In this document: positions 12,169 to 23,370 of the stretch, piece after piece
Numbering within the stretch: position 1 is the first letter of the stretch
How the letters are laid out: every line of letters begins with the position of its first letter
Assembly (NCBI RefSeq): GCF_000247695.1
Contig: NW_004624741.1
Span: 33,877,587-33,941,586 of the forward strand
Source of the DNA: Heterocephalus glaber
Taxonomy: Eukaryota; Chordata; Mammalia; Rodentia; Bathyergidae
Direction of reading: 5' to 3'
Length of the DNA: 64,000 nucleotides
Notes under the pieces: model-generated
Seen by the model: the letters and a program-made list of their open reading frames with translations, nothing else
Databases searched by the model: none
Told to the model about the DNA's origin: nothing
Program-made: the position numbers and the translations under genes

Positions 12169-12798
12169 TACCATCAGGAATATAGAAAAGGATAAGCTCT
12201 GACTTGGATCTAGGGAAAGGGAATCCCCCTACATTATTGAGGGGAAGGTAAACCAGTGAGATCATTATGGAAGTCAACGTGAAGATTTCTAAAAAAACTA
12301 AAACTAAAAATACCATTGATTCAGCTATAACTTTCCCAGTATGCACCTGAAAGAATTTAAGACACCATATATATGTGCATATCTTTTTTAGAGTGGCACA
12401 ATTCTCAATAGCTATGTTGTGCAAATGAATTAGATGCCCATCAACAGATGAATAAATAAAATATGATTTATATACATGAACATTATCTAATCATAAAGAA
12501 AAATGACCTCATGTCATTTGCAGGAAAATGGATCAAATTTGAGACCATGATTGTAGATAAAATAAGCCAACTCAGGAAGTTACATATCACAATTTCTCTC
12601 ATATGAAAAATAGACAAATAAATTTTAAAAAACCAAATAAAATAAAGGAGAGTTATCAGGGAATGAAAAGGTAGATTTTGGGAAATTGAGAAAAGGATCT
12701 GTAGTGGAGTGACTAATGATCAACTTGTAACCCCTAGCTGAACTGAATCCATGTGGTCTGGGTGTGGAAGATCCATCTGAGGATTGTTGCCAATTATC

Positions 12799-12824
<26 letters not shown>
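12799..12824 (+). repeat. Pure A26 tract
   Basis: 26 uninterrupted A residues, the longest pure A run in the window. It lies about 150 bp beyond the recognisable end of the old L1. It looks like the tail of a young retroinsertion, but I cannot recognise the body upstream (12650-12798) or find a flanking duplication. Confidence 0.9.
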
Positions 12825-12830
<6 letters not shown>

Positions 12831-15800
12831 GAGGGGAAGATCTTGCCCTGTTGATTTTCTAGGAGAGCCTTGCTGTGAATGGTTTTCCTGATACAAACCA
12901 GGCTGTTCCTGTCAGAGGAGAAGCTTGGGGCCTCGCTATCACTGGGAATGTCTGCTGTTTTCATCAGGGGAGCTCTGATCTTCACCATGAGCATCATTTC
13001 CTGGCTCCAATGTGGATCCCTCAGCTTGGGGGAACAAATCCTTCATTTCACCAGTGTAGGTTTTCTGGATTCCATCAGTGGCCTTTGGGCCTTCTCAGTG
13101 CAGATCCTCAATATGGACAATATGAGACACTTCCCTGGGCTCTAGGCCACTGGCTGGACCCATGGAGGACATTGCCTTGGACTCTAAGCCTGTAGCTGGA
13201 CTTGTATATGATATTGCTGTGATTCAGGCCCTTAGCTGGATCCTTTCAGCCTCTAGTGAATAGTTAATCTCTTGCACTCCATTGCATTTGACTTTTAGGG
13301 TAATTAGCATAATATAATCTTCTAAATTATGTGTTCTGTAGTAAATGTGTCATCTTAACAAAACCCTGACTACAACAGGATCAGAATGAGTGGGTAGAAA
13401 ATGGGGGGGGTAGTAATGGAATTTAAAATAATAAAGATATGATACATAAGGAACTTCACCATTCTGTATTACTAATAATATTAATATATACATATATGAA
13501 TAATATGAAATAGCTGCAAAGATTCTCAAGAAAATCTTTCCCATTGTAACTCTTTGGATAAGATTTTTCTTCAAGTTTAAAACTCTAGTATATACTTAAA
13601 TTTAGTATATGTTTAAAGCTCTACACTTTGATTACATCTGTATATACAGAAATAGATCTCATAAAAAAGAAAACATTTTAAGCAATTAAATGAATGAAAT
13701 AATCATACAGAAAGTTCTCATATGAGCTATGATTTTTCCAAGTGTTTGTGGAGCAGTTGCAGAGTGTACAGAGCAGGTACAATTGCACTTAGGTGTTTGG
13801 ACACCCAAGCCTGAGTCTTCAATCTGGAGCATACCCAGAATGCACTTGGTGTGGAGATGATTCTGATTATGGTGTCACACTGAACAACACTACCTAACCA
13901 AGATCCAGGAGAGAGCTTCCCAAAGCTTAAGAGACTGAAGATCAGGCTTGAGTGATGCCCATGGCCATGAGCAGTGGAGGTGGTTTGAGACTCAGATCAG
14001 CTGTGCTCTCACACACAGAAGGCAGCCCCCTATTAGAGCTGCTGATGCCAACAGACACTTGTGAGATCAGAAAATGCCTGATGGCAAAGGACAAGGACAG
14101 GATGGTCACCTTCAGGTGTTCAAAGTCACCAGTTAAATGATTCCACTGTCGTGTGTTTGTACGTGTGTATGTATGTCTGTTCTTTAACTCTGCAAATGAT
14201 GCACACCCTTTTAAAGAATAAACCAGGAGCAATATTCAAAGACAGTCATATGAGCCACAGGCAGAATGATGATGTCAGCATGTCCTATAGTGCCCCCTTT
14301 TGGGGAGGTCTAGATGACTGCAAATACCAACCTAGTGATTGTGGTTATTGTGGAGACAGATCAGCAAATCAAATCAAAAAGAGTAAATTCAAAAGTATGA
14401 GGCACAATTACAAATGTTCATGGCTGCAGTGCCTGAGATATAAACTAAGAATCCAGAGATTCCTCGCTACATGTAGAGAACCCACATAAGAACACCAAAG
14501 GGCCACATGGCAAAGGCAGAGCCCTGGCCTCAAGGAACAACAGCTACCTACTGGTTCAGAGCACCTGTCCTAAGAAGCCACTCCCATTCTTGACATCAGA
14601 TTAACTCTTATCAAGACATAAATGGTCACCCTGAGATTGAATATCATGCTCACAGGAGCACTGCCTGAAAAGGAAAAGGCCAAGATTCAAACTCAGATGT
14701 GTTTCCTTCCAAGCAAGGGGCTTTAATTCCATTAAATTGCTTCTGAACATGGAGTATGGGGTAAAAATAATCAAATACAAATTAAATATTAATTGTAGAC
14801 TACACATTCTAAACATTGAATGTTGAGATATCACATATAAAGATAGGAGATTGGGTATTTTAATAAAATCTACTAAAACATATAGGAGATTTACTCAGCA
14901 CAAGAAGAATGCTTAGGGGAGGGACCTTTTTCCACACTAAATGGAAACCCAACCATCTGAAGGCCATTCCAAAACCCAGACTACAGAGGGAATATTTTAG
15001 GGGCAGGTCTTAATCTTAGCATTTGAAAGTGAAAGGTTGTCACTTTATGATGCCAAAATCAATTTGTGTTATCTAAGAAGCCCCATTCAGGCAGGGATGT
15101 TGGTTTTATAATTTTTAATTGCCAACAAAGACCAATTCATAGAAACAAAGAGATGTTGAATGTCTATTGCATGCTTCAATTATAGGCATTGGAAATCATG
15201 ACTCTGCAATGTTTTCCTCACGGAAGTAATGGTAATTCTGTAGTAGTTACGGTAAAAGTTTCTGTTGAGACTATCTTGTGTTGGTTGTTACTGTATATAA
15301 TTGTAGTTAAAATGATGAATGCTTGTTCTTTGCTAGGCACTCTGTAGAGTCTATCTCATGGGTAACCTGAGGGCAGGATTACATGGGATTCATTAACCCA
15401 CTCCCAACTGAGGGGGTGATCAGATCCTTTCCTATGTTCAATTTCTCCACTACCTTTAAAAAATAAAACATCTAAAGCTTTGTACTCTACTCATCTTCTC
15501 AGCTTCTACTCCTTTTTTTTTGTACCTTGAATGCACTCCAAGACTATCTCCACTGAAATTGCTCCATTAGTATCTCAATTGATTTTTCATTTGTAAATAC
15601 AAATATCTCATCTCGTTTCTCATTTTAATCCAACAAAAAATGCTCTTGTATCAGTTGATTGTTCCCTCCCTTCATACATACCTTCTTCATTTGTGCCTCT
15701 GAGCATATTTATTACCTCACCAAACCTTATCTCTTGCTCTATTTGTTTCTCATTTGACCCCAATTGCTTCAAGTCTGAATCTGAAACTTCTTCCTATAAG

Positions 15801-17083
15801 GAAGTGATCTCAGCTACTTTGGATGTCCACCTGAATCAACTAACCTTATGACGTTAGAGAATCTTTATACCCTGAAAACTACCAAATGCATTTCTTGAGT
15901 TTAGAAATCTAATCTGGACTCTACTTGACTTGATATATGACTACACATCAAATAGGACTGTAAAAATTACCTTGACAGCAACTGAATTCCTATAAAGCAA
16001 TTTATCTTACCTAGCACTGTAGACGTTTTCAAAACTTTGGGAAATAAAACTCCATTTTCCATTCACTTACACCAAAAATCAATGTTTTCCCTTCTTTCCA
16101 CATTTATTCCCAGCATATATAAAATACATGAGCTAATCTTCTTTGGGCTCCACCCCATGCCAGCTACTTTCATTTCTTTTCTTTGAAGCTTCCAATATTT
16201 TCTTCCTGCATCCATATTTGTTCCCTGTTCTTTTCTCTGCCCCTAGACATAGGGAGCCTTTAAAAATGTACATCTTATCATCTCCACTTCTATGAAAATC
16301 TCTACAGATGTTCTTTCCACCACACTCATAACTGAACCCAAAGTGCATCCATACCATATGCTCTTGTGGAGTCACACAACACTGGGAAACTTGATATTTC
16401 TGGCTTGGGGACATGGAATGTTGTGTTCAGAAACTCATAGAAGTGCATGGAAGTGTTCTCTGATGTTAAATGTTTGAGTCTATTCCCCTTGAGCATGTGT
16501 GTAGTGATTGATGCTCATTCACAGTTGGTTCCATTCAATTCATGCACTGCTTGTTGTGGCTGAGTATTTGACAACTGCTTTACCCAGCCCAGAAGATTCC
16601 TAAATGATCAGAGCATCTACAGTTCATTGGTATTAATTCCTACTGAAAACCATGATTAAATTGTGTGATTTATCTTTTTTCTCTTTTACTATGTTCATAT
16701 GAAATAACCACAGAATATTTGGTACCCCAAATTTGGTAACTGTTAATTTTTTGTTTTGTTCAACCAAGAGTTAATTTTGAGGGAGACCTGGATCATGGTG
16801 GAAGGATTCCTGCTAACTCTGCTATTTTTGTGTTTCCCTTAGAAACAAGAATCAAGAGCTGATGAATACTTTCATTTTGTGATAAATAGTTTTGGTAATT
16901 TGCTCACAGTCTCTATGCAATGAGTGAAACATTCTCCCACTTTTAAGAGCAAGAATCCAAATGAAATTAATCCCCTTCATGTTCAATAGAAAGTTCACTG
17001 TGATAGCTGTTGAAGTGGTCCCGGGTGGATCAGAGCTCCCACAGGAGGCTCTTGGGGAAACGCATTCTCATGTCATTGAATCT
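12825..17083. other. Intergenic stretch, no recognisable gene
   Basis: No OR, L1 or SINE recognised. It has moderate GC at 12830-13250 and 13740-14600 and is AT-rich elsewhere. The open frames present (up to about 115 codons) lack domains. A short GT-rich run is at 14150-14180 and a CTCF-like motif at 14290. 15420-16460 is pyrimidine-rich on the plus strand and may be an ancient repeat that I cannot name. Confidence 0.55.
14290..14303 (-). promoter_or_regulatory. CTCF-like core motif
   Basis: On the minus strand CCAAAAGGGGGCAC matches 12 of 14 positions of the CTCF core consensus. The two mismatches fall at the degenerate SY positions, and the AGGGGGCAC half is exact. Motif evidence only. 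Confidence 0.3.
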
Positions 17084-18028
17084 CTAGTTGCTGCCTGTTC
17101 CTACTTTCTGAGCTGAAGAGCAACATATGAATATCCCCTCAGATGCCCCCATGATGTCCTTGTTTCTGAGGCTGTAGATGAGCAGGTTGAGCATGAGAGT
17201 GACAATGGTATAGAAGGCAGATATGATCTTGTCTTGCTTGGGTGTGTTGAATGACTGGGGCAGCACAAATGTGTAGAATGCAACCCTGTAGAAAATGCTG
17301 ACGAGTCAGGTGGAATGAACAAGTGGTGAATCCCTTCTTGCATCCCTCTGTGGAGTGCATGTGGTAGACTGTTAACAACATGACAGTAGGAGGTGGAGAT
17401 GATGCAGATGGGGATGAGCAGCATAAGCGTGTAGCAGATGTACATTAGGGTCTTTTACAAGGACATGTCTGAGCAGGCCAGCTTGAGAACCTCACAGAAG
17501 AAGTGGTTGATGTTGTGGGAGCCACAGTAGGGGATGTTCATGGTGATGGAAATGAGCAGAAAGCCATCCAGAGAGCCACCAAACCAGGCCCCAGCAGGCA
17601 GCAGAAGGCACACCCTATGGTTCATCAGAACTGGGTACCTAAGAGGATTGCAGAGAGCCACATAGTGGTCATAGGCCATGAGCTCCAGTACGAAGAACAC
17701 TGAACTTATTATAGCCAAGTAGAGGAAGATCTGGATGCCACAGGCCACAAAGGAGATGATTTTCTCTGTGGAAACCATGTTCACCAGGATCTTTGGGACC
17801 ATGTTGCAAATGAAAATCATGTCCATAATGGAGATCTGGCTGACCAGGAAGTACATGGGAGTGTGGAGTTGAAGGTCCACCTGAATCAGGAATACCATGG
17901 TCTTGTTTGCTGTTATGCCCACTACAAAAGAGGAAGATGACTGTGAATGCAATCCCTGTAGCCTCACTGTTCACCAGAAGCCCCAGCAGTGGAAAGTCAG
18001 AGCAAGAAGTTGTGTTTCTCACTGACAT
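17084..18028 (-). pseudogene. Olfactory receptor pseudogene, OR2T-like
   Basis: Seven-transmembrane odorant-receptor remnant of normal length (about 310 codons) with a start at 18028 (MSVRNTTSCSDFPLLGLL). The seven-helix landmarks are visible in order: HTPMYFLVSQISIMD (TM2), LMAYDHYVALCNPLRYPVLM (end of TM3), FGGSLDGFLL (TM4), GSHNINHFFCEV (second loop), LMYICYTLMLLIPICIISTSY (TM5), and NLLIYSLRNKD (TM7). The wording matches the mammalian OR2T/2M group. Disablements: a frameshift in TM1 (around 17930-17960), an in-frame stop after CSDMSL (near 17455) where a tyrosine is usual, and frameshifts before TM6 so that the TM6-TM7 part alternates frames. The MAYDRY arginine codon is CAC (17665-17667). 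An intact OR would act in olfactory-neuron cilia as a G-protein-coupled receptor; this copy cannot. Confidence 0.93.
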
Positions 18029-18524
18029 TGCTGCCTACACAGCTGCAGGGAGTAGGGGCACAGGAAGACCAGGAAGGAAAGCAAGACCAGGTGCATTCAA
18101 CAAGGGGATGATCTTGCAGTGGAGGACAATGCACAGGGTGAGGGTTGGGATGAAATATTCCAGGGTAGAACACTAGAGAAAAACAAAAGGAAATGTGCCA
18201 TACAGCGGTAATGGCAGCAATGTCCCCTGATGGAGATCAGCCCTTATTTTGTCTGTGTTCTCTCCTCTAGGCATAGTTTATATAGTTTATGGTGACTGTA
18301 TGGTACAAGTAGTGCACATCATGACTGCAGCAGAGTTTTGACCACCTATGTTCATTCATCATTTTTTACATCCATAGTAGGTCTAAGTGAAATCTGTATA
18401 GAGAACTATATGATTGCTTCACTAATTAAATGGCTGAGCATGAGTAAAATGAATAAACTAGGGAGTGAAGAGTTAGAATATTCACAGGTGCTCGTGCACT
18501 ATACCTTCCCTATCTTTCCTTTTT
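18029..18524. other. Flank of OR pseudogene, nothing recognised
   Basis: 5' flank of the minus-strand OR pseudogene. No splice, promoter or repeat feature that I can support. Confidence 0.5.
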
Positions 18525-18812
18525 TTTCCCACATTAACTTTTTTGGTACATTTTAGGTATAAAATACAGTTACATTCATCATTGGGATTTTGTACCATTA
18601 CATGAGTCCCTTGACTCTTCTTTTTTCCCCTTCCCCTGCACTCCCTTCACACCCTCCAACCTTCCCTATTTGCAAAGACCTTGTTTCCATTTTTTTCCTC
18701 TTCTCATATTTTTCCTTTCCTTTTTTTCCCTTCTCCTACCCCTCCCAATTCCCCCGCTCTTTTAGAACTTTTCATCCTGTTACACAATATCAGTTATACA
18801 TTTTTTAAATTA
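18525..18812 (-). mobile_element. Young L1 3' UTR fragment, minus strand
   Basis: The pyrimidine-rich plus strand is the complement of the purine-rich 3' UTR at 11480-11690 and 50690-50900. It includes the complement of the TGTATACCT..GTACCAAT 3' end (here GGTACATTTTAGGTATAAAA) and of AGGGAGGGATGGAGT-like sequence. It includes no ORF2 sequence. It lies at the left edge of an older plus-strand L1 and may be inserted in it. Confidence 0.75.
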
Positions 18813-20430
18813 CAATATTAAGATCTAGGAGACAGTACCACAGATTTTACAGAATTTAAAAGGATATAGAAAGCATATTACAAAAGTCTTTTTTGAAATA
18901 AATTGACAACTTCTAAGAAGTAACTTGGAAGACAAATTAATGAAACTAACTCTGGAGGAAATATAAAATTTGAATAGCACCTATTAAAGAAAGTATATTC
19001 CTAGCTTGAAAACCTACCTATAGGACAACAGTAGGCTCATAAACATTTTAACTGATAAATTATATCAAACGATTAAAGCAGAAAAAAGAAGGAACACTTC
19101 TCCCCTCATTTTAGGAACTCAACATTGTGCTAATCCTAAAACTGGATAAAGATAATAGAAGAAAAAAGTATGAATATAGATAAAAATTTGTTTAACAAAA
19201 CAAACTATTAGAAGTCAGATCTGGCAAGATGTAGAAAGTGGTTTTCTTATAGGCATAGCAGTGTTGGTTCATCATTGGAAGATCCACCCCCAAAAGTCAT
19301 CATTTTAACAGAGGAAAGGAAAAAGCCATATGATCCTGTCACTAGTTGGAGAAAAAGTATGGGACTAAATTCTACAGCTGTTCATAGTAAAAGCTATCAG
19401 GAGACTAGAAGTAAAACAGAAACTTCTCAACAGATTAAAGACATGTACTTCATACTTCCAGCGAGAACGCCTTATGTGAATGGAGAAGATACAATGCTTT
19501 CTCCTTAAAGTGGGGAACAAGGGCAGATATGATTACTCTTTATCTATCCATTAAACTTTGAAGCCTAATCCCCACCAAAATAGTCTGGCAATAAAATGAC
19601 ACAACTAGGATAGGATTGGCAAGGCAGAAGCAAAATCTTTGTAGGTAGATGAAATGATCATCTACAGAGAAAATACTAAGAAATCTCTAGGAGCCCTACA
19701 ACTTGTACTTGAATTTAGCAGTATTAGAAAACACAAGGTATATATAAAAATTTAGGTATGTGTATAGTTGCTATAAATGAAGAATTGGATATTGAAATTT
19801 AAAAGTTATGTAGGAGTACAAAGGACCTAGAAAAGTAAAAAGAAAAAAAAGTTTTTGAAGATATTTAGTACCTAATTTTAAGACTTCCTCAAAATCTACA
19901 ATAATCAAGGCACTGTTGGTGTAATGAAAGACATATAGATCATTGGAATAAAAGAGAGAATCTAGAAATAGAAACACACATATATGGTCCACTGAGTTTT
20001 GAAAGATTATTTAACATTAGCATTTTATAGAATATAAACTCAATTCAAGAGCCAAGGAAGAGATATTGTCTTCAGCAAACAGCACTAGAACACCTGGTAT
20101 GCATATATAAAAAATTAACCTCAACCCTTTTTGTCCATACATGAAAATAACTTGAAGGTATCTATGAACCTAAATAAGAAAGCCTAAAAGTATAAAACTT
20201 TAAGAAGAAATTATAAGTGAAAATATTTATGAATTCAGGGTAGGCAAGATCTACCTAGGATACAAAAAGCATGATATGTAAAAGAAAAAAATTGATAAAT
20301 GAGATTCCTTCAAAATTTAGAACTTATTTGACATCATTAAAATGAAAAGTAGTCTTTAAACAGACCATATTTACATTACATATAACCTATGAACAGAATA
20401 TATAAATAATTCTTAGAACTCATTTGCCAA
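18813..20430 (+). mobile_element. Old L1 ORF2 fragment, plus strand
   Basis: A run of sequence parallel to mid-to-late L1 ORF2. One recognisable stretch is the palm-region DNA near 19310-19560. Another is AATCTACAATAATCAAGGCA leading into ATATAGATCATTGGAATAAA (19890-19950), which corresponds to the conserved TACAGTAATCAA..ATAGACCAATGGAA part of ancient mammalian L1s. Heavily mutated. No 3' UTR seen; it fades near 20430. Confidence 0.7.
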
Positions 20431-20878
20431 AAAATCACATGAGGAGAAAGTCAGTGTGACACTGAAACACTATGTGGAAGAGTCATAATGGAGTGTGAGG
20501 AACTGCTTCCTGGTAGGGGTCAGTGTGGAGGGAGAAGCTGGAGGAGTAGCTGATGGGAGCAGCTGAGTCTCCTGCTGGGATTGCTAGTCAGCCAGGAGGC
20601 TGCTAGGAGGACAGGCCCTTGTGGAAGCAGAGGGGCACTGCTGATATCTCTTCACTCATAAACCACAATGGACAAGTTTTCAGATCACTCATAGTTTCCA
20701 AACACAGACCAACTTCCCCAAACCTCAGCCTTCCAACTCCCAAGCCTGCCCTACAGAGCTGGCCCTGGTGACATGTGGAGTCTCCACACAGAGGGACAGT
20801 TACCCTCAAAGAGAATGACCAGGCCCCATGTCCTGGTTTGCAAACTATTGGCAGAAAGCACCAGTCTTCATAAAGCAG
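20431..20878. other. Intergenic, nothing recognised
   Basis: Higher-GC sequence between old L1 and the 3' end of an OR pseudogene. No domain or repeat identified. Confidence 0.5.
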
Positions 20879-21810
20879 TTACCATCCCAAGAACAGGCAC
20901 TTCCCCAGGGCCATCTGCAGGACCTCGGGCCCATCCATGTTCCTCAGGCTATAGATAGGTGGGTTGAGCATGGGCGTGAGGATGGTGTAGAAGACGGACA
21001 CCACCTTGTCCTGCTCAGGTGTGTGGTAGGAGTGGGGCAGTACATAGGTGTACATGGCAGCCCCATAGAAGAGGCTGATGACTACCATGTGTGAGGAACA
21101 GGTGGCCATGGCCTTCTGCCAACCCTCAACCTAGTACATGTTGCACATGGCCAGCAGGATGTGGGTCTAGGAGACCAAGATGACAGATAAGGGGATGAGC
21201 AGCATGAGGATGCTGCACACATACATGGCTGTCTCGTAGACCAAGGTGTCACTGCAGGACAGCTTCAGGAGAGCAGGGACATCACAGAAGAAGTGGTTGA
21301 TCTCCGAGGAAGCACAGAAGGGGAACTGCATGGTGACTGGGGTCAGCATGAAGCTATCCAAAGAGCCACCCAGCCAGACTGCCACCATGATCAGCAGGCA
21401 GACACTGCAGCTCATGCACACTGGGTAGCACAGTGGGCTGCACACTGCCACATTATGGTTATAGGCCATGAGGCTCAGCAGAAAGAACTCGGCCCCTGCC
21501 AAGGTCAGGTAGAAAATTGCTTGGCTGTGCAGCCTGTGAAGGAGATGGTCAGCTGGCCCATGGCTTGGTCCAGCCGCATCTTGGGCATGAAGATGGAGAT
21601 GTACAGGTTGTCCATGAGGGAGAGCTGGCTGAGCAGGAAGTACATGGGCACGTGAAGCCAGGGGTCCAAGTGGATGATCATGATCAGGGTGGTGTTGCTA
21701 GCTATGGAGATCAGGAAGACCAGCAGGATGAGCACAAAGATTAGCCAGGGGACCCTGGTGCGGCTGAACAACCCGAGGAGGACAAAGTCTGAATACATGG
21801 AGTAATTGCC
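20879..21810 (-). pseudogene. Olfactory receptor pseudogene, OR2T/2M-like
   Basis: Odorant-receptor relic. OR homology begins near 21810 (EWGNYSMYSDFVLLGLFS). The usual initiating methionine appears lost; an open frame continues upstream to a methionine at 21888, and an internal ATG lies at 21796-21798. Landmarks: [19 protein letters not shown] (TM2), [17 protein letters not shown] (TM3 end), [20 protein letters not shown] (TM4 and loop), [19 protein letters not shown], a complete [20 protein letters not shown] (TM6), and [13 protein letters not shown] (TM7). Disablements: a frameshift after GCTAKQF (21505-21525), stops in the TM5-TM6 loop (near 21130-21170), and NHN in place of DRY (arginine codon now CAT, 21455-21457). 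Same orientation and family as the pseudogene at 17084-18028, so probably an old tandem pair. Confidence 0.93.
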
Positions 21811-22108
21811 CCACTCTCCAGTCCTGTAGGTGACACAGTAGAGAGAGGGTGGGAGACCAAGTTGGGGAATATCAGGTGATGTGGTCATGGGCAGTTCAAC
21901 AGATTTACAGATGTTATTCTCATTTTAGAAAGCTCAAATTTTAATCCCCAAAGAGCATCCTGAGCAGGACTGTGTTATGTCAAGTTACACCACCATTCCC
22001 TCAAGAATTCACTCAAGAAGGATGTGCTATTTGCTGACTATCACTGGCTGACTACCCCTAAGAGGTCACAAGGAAGCTTGTCTATAACTATGGTTTATGG
22101 GGATTAAT

Positions 22109-22127
22109 TCTCTCTCTCTCTCTCTCT
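22109..22127. repeat. (TC)n microsatellite
   Basis: About nine TC units, just 5' of the OR pseudogene at 20879-21810. Confidence 0.9.
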
Positions 22128-22748
22128 TTGTCTCTCAAAATAGCACCTTGAAACTGATACACAGAAACCAGTAAAAATTGAACCACTGCAAATAAATAGA
22201 AATGGAACAGTAAATGGCCTGATGATGCCTCCTCCCCTTTTCTGCACATTAGACTGTAGCTTTTACACTGAGAATCCTGAGTCAGAGCCACCCAGCAGGA
22301 ACATGTGTTTTGCCTATGGAAACATAGTCACATGGATTTTTACCAATTTATGTTATTCTTGACAAGTTTTTAAATTGTAAAATTCAATTGTTTAACATAT
22401 TTTCTAGGTATTTGTTTCTTAATGATAATGATTTCATGCTGAAGAATAAACAACAAGAGCTATGAGTTGTGAGAAGAAATGAAGTTACTTCAAAAACAGC
22501 AGAAAACAGTTATCAAAGGAAAAAATCACACATATCAAAGGGTATTTATTTTCCCTCCTTTATCAAAAAATGCTACTGCTTATTAACATAAAACTTAACA
22601 TGATTAACTGAAATGAGAGTAATAAATAATATATAAGATTTAGTAAAAAGAAAAGATGACTTGATTTAAATACTACTAGATGATATTGTCTCTCAAGAGA
22701 CTTTACTCTTACGAGCTAGATTATAAATATATATTTTACCACATTTGT

Positions 22749-22909
22749 AGGCTGCATGGACAATGTCTCTTGGCATCATGTGGGTCTCCATTATCTACTA
22801 TGGTAACCAAGAGTTCTACAAAGCCATGGAGCCCAGGAAACATGACTTCAAACCTGAGATGAGCTATAGCTATAAATCACATTAAAGATTCAAAGACATT
22901 ATGAATAAA
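22749..22909 (+). other. Possible orphan 3'-terminal exon
   Basis: An acceptor-like sequence ending in TTTGTAG (AG at 22749-22750) is followed by a 44-codon open frame with no start requirement (22751-22882). The frame stops at TAA (22883-22885), with AATAAA at 22904-22909. The peptide has a short hydrophobic stretch (MSLGIMWVSIIYYG) followed by a charged, aromatic-rich tail (NQEFYKAMEPRKHDFKPEMS). This is more protein-like than the other short frames here: it reads as the last membrane segment and cytosolic tail of a small membrane protein. The family is not recognised. It could be chance, a decayed exon, or the end of a gene whose other exons are unrecognised. Confidence 0.25.
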
Positions 22910-23265
22910 GGTATATAATTATCTCATAAAATTTCTAATTACATGTTAAATCATAGTATTTTGCTGTATTTTGCTAAACAAATTAGTGTGACCTGCTCCT
23001 TGTTGCATTTTTAATGTAGCTACTAAAACAATTTAAATGACCTCTGGAGTCCCCATAAGGTTCTACCGAAACTTCTGGTATAGGAGATTCTTTCCCAAAA
23101 CATGACAACACCAAGTATGTTCATCTAAGCAAGTTCCCCAGAATTTAACACACCCAAAATGTATGTGAACTTGAGCAAAAAGAAGTATGTGCAATGCCAA
23201 ATTAGAAAAAATAATGTTACTATCTGGGTGTGAGCCCACTTGTTAAAAGTAAGAACACACCAATT

Positions 23266-23370
23266 GGGCCAGGGATTTAGCTCAGGCCAGGGATTTAGCT
23301 CAGTGGTTTCATCTCCTTCTGCACTAGTGCAAGGACCCAAGTTCAATCCCCAGTACCAAACAAAAAAAAA
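23266..23370 (+). mobile_element. ID-like SINE with duplicated A-box segment
   Basis: Plus-strand copy in which the 18-bp head GGCCAGGGATTTAGCTCA, including the RNA polymerase III A-box, is present twice in tandem (23267-23284 and 23285-23302). A B-box (AAGTTCAATCCCC) and an A-rich tail follow. The short direct repeat AAGAACACA flanks it (from 23251 and 23369). Confidence 0.92.

Larger units (their letters stand above)
4690..12650 (+). mobile_element. Old LINE-1 (L1M-like), plus strand, interrupted many times
   Basis: Decayed L1 traceable from ORF1 to the 3' end. ORF1-like lysine/glutamate-rich coding remains lie at about 4700-5045 and 5870-6480. An ORF2 endonuclease trace at about 7270-7350 reads like FSTAQGTFSKDDHILGH. 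The linker and reverse-transcriptase region runs from about 8660 to 9960, and later ORF2 through about 11216. The ORF2 end resumes at 11940-12650, with the familiar AGATGCCCATCAACAGATGAA stretch near 12432. Stops and frameshifts occur throughout. Insertions into it are a processed mRNA copy (5046-5869), a minus-strand young L1 piece (7985-8655), SINEs (8305-8389, 10065-10146, 12073-12168) and a plus-strand young L1 piece (11217-11924). The segment 7600-7985 is not recognisable L1 and may be another insertion. It could be two adjacent old L1 copies rather than one; order and orientation favour one. Confidence 0.75.

Noticed and set aside
17503..17703. Plus-strand frames antisense to the OR pseudogenes (also at 21293-21744 and minus 60776-61066)
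   Set aside because: Shadows of conserved OR coding sequence on the opposite strand.
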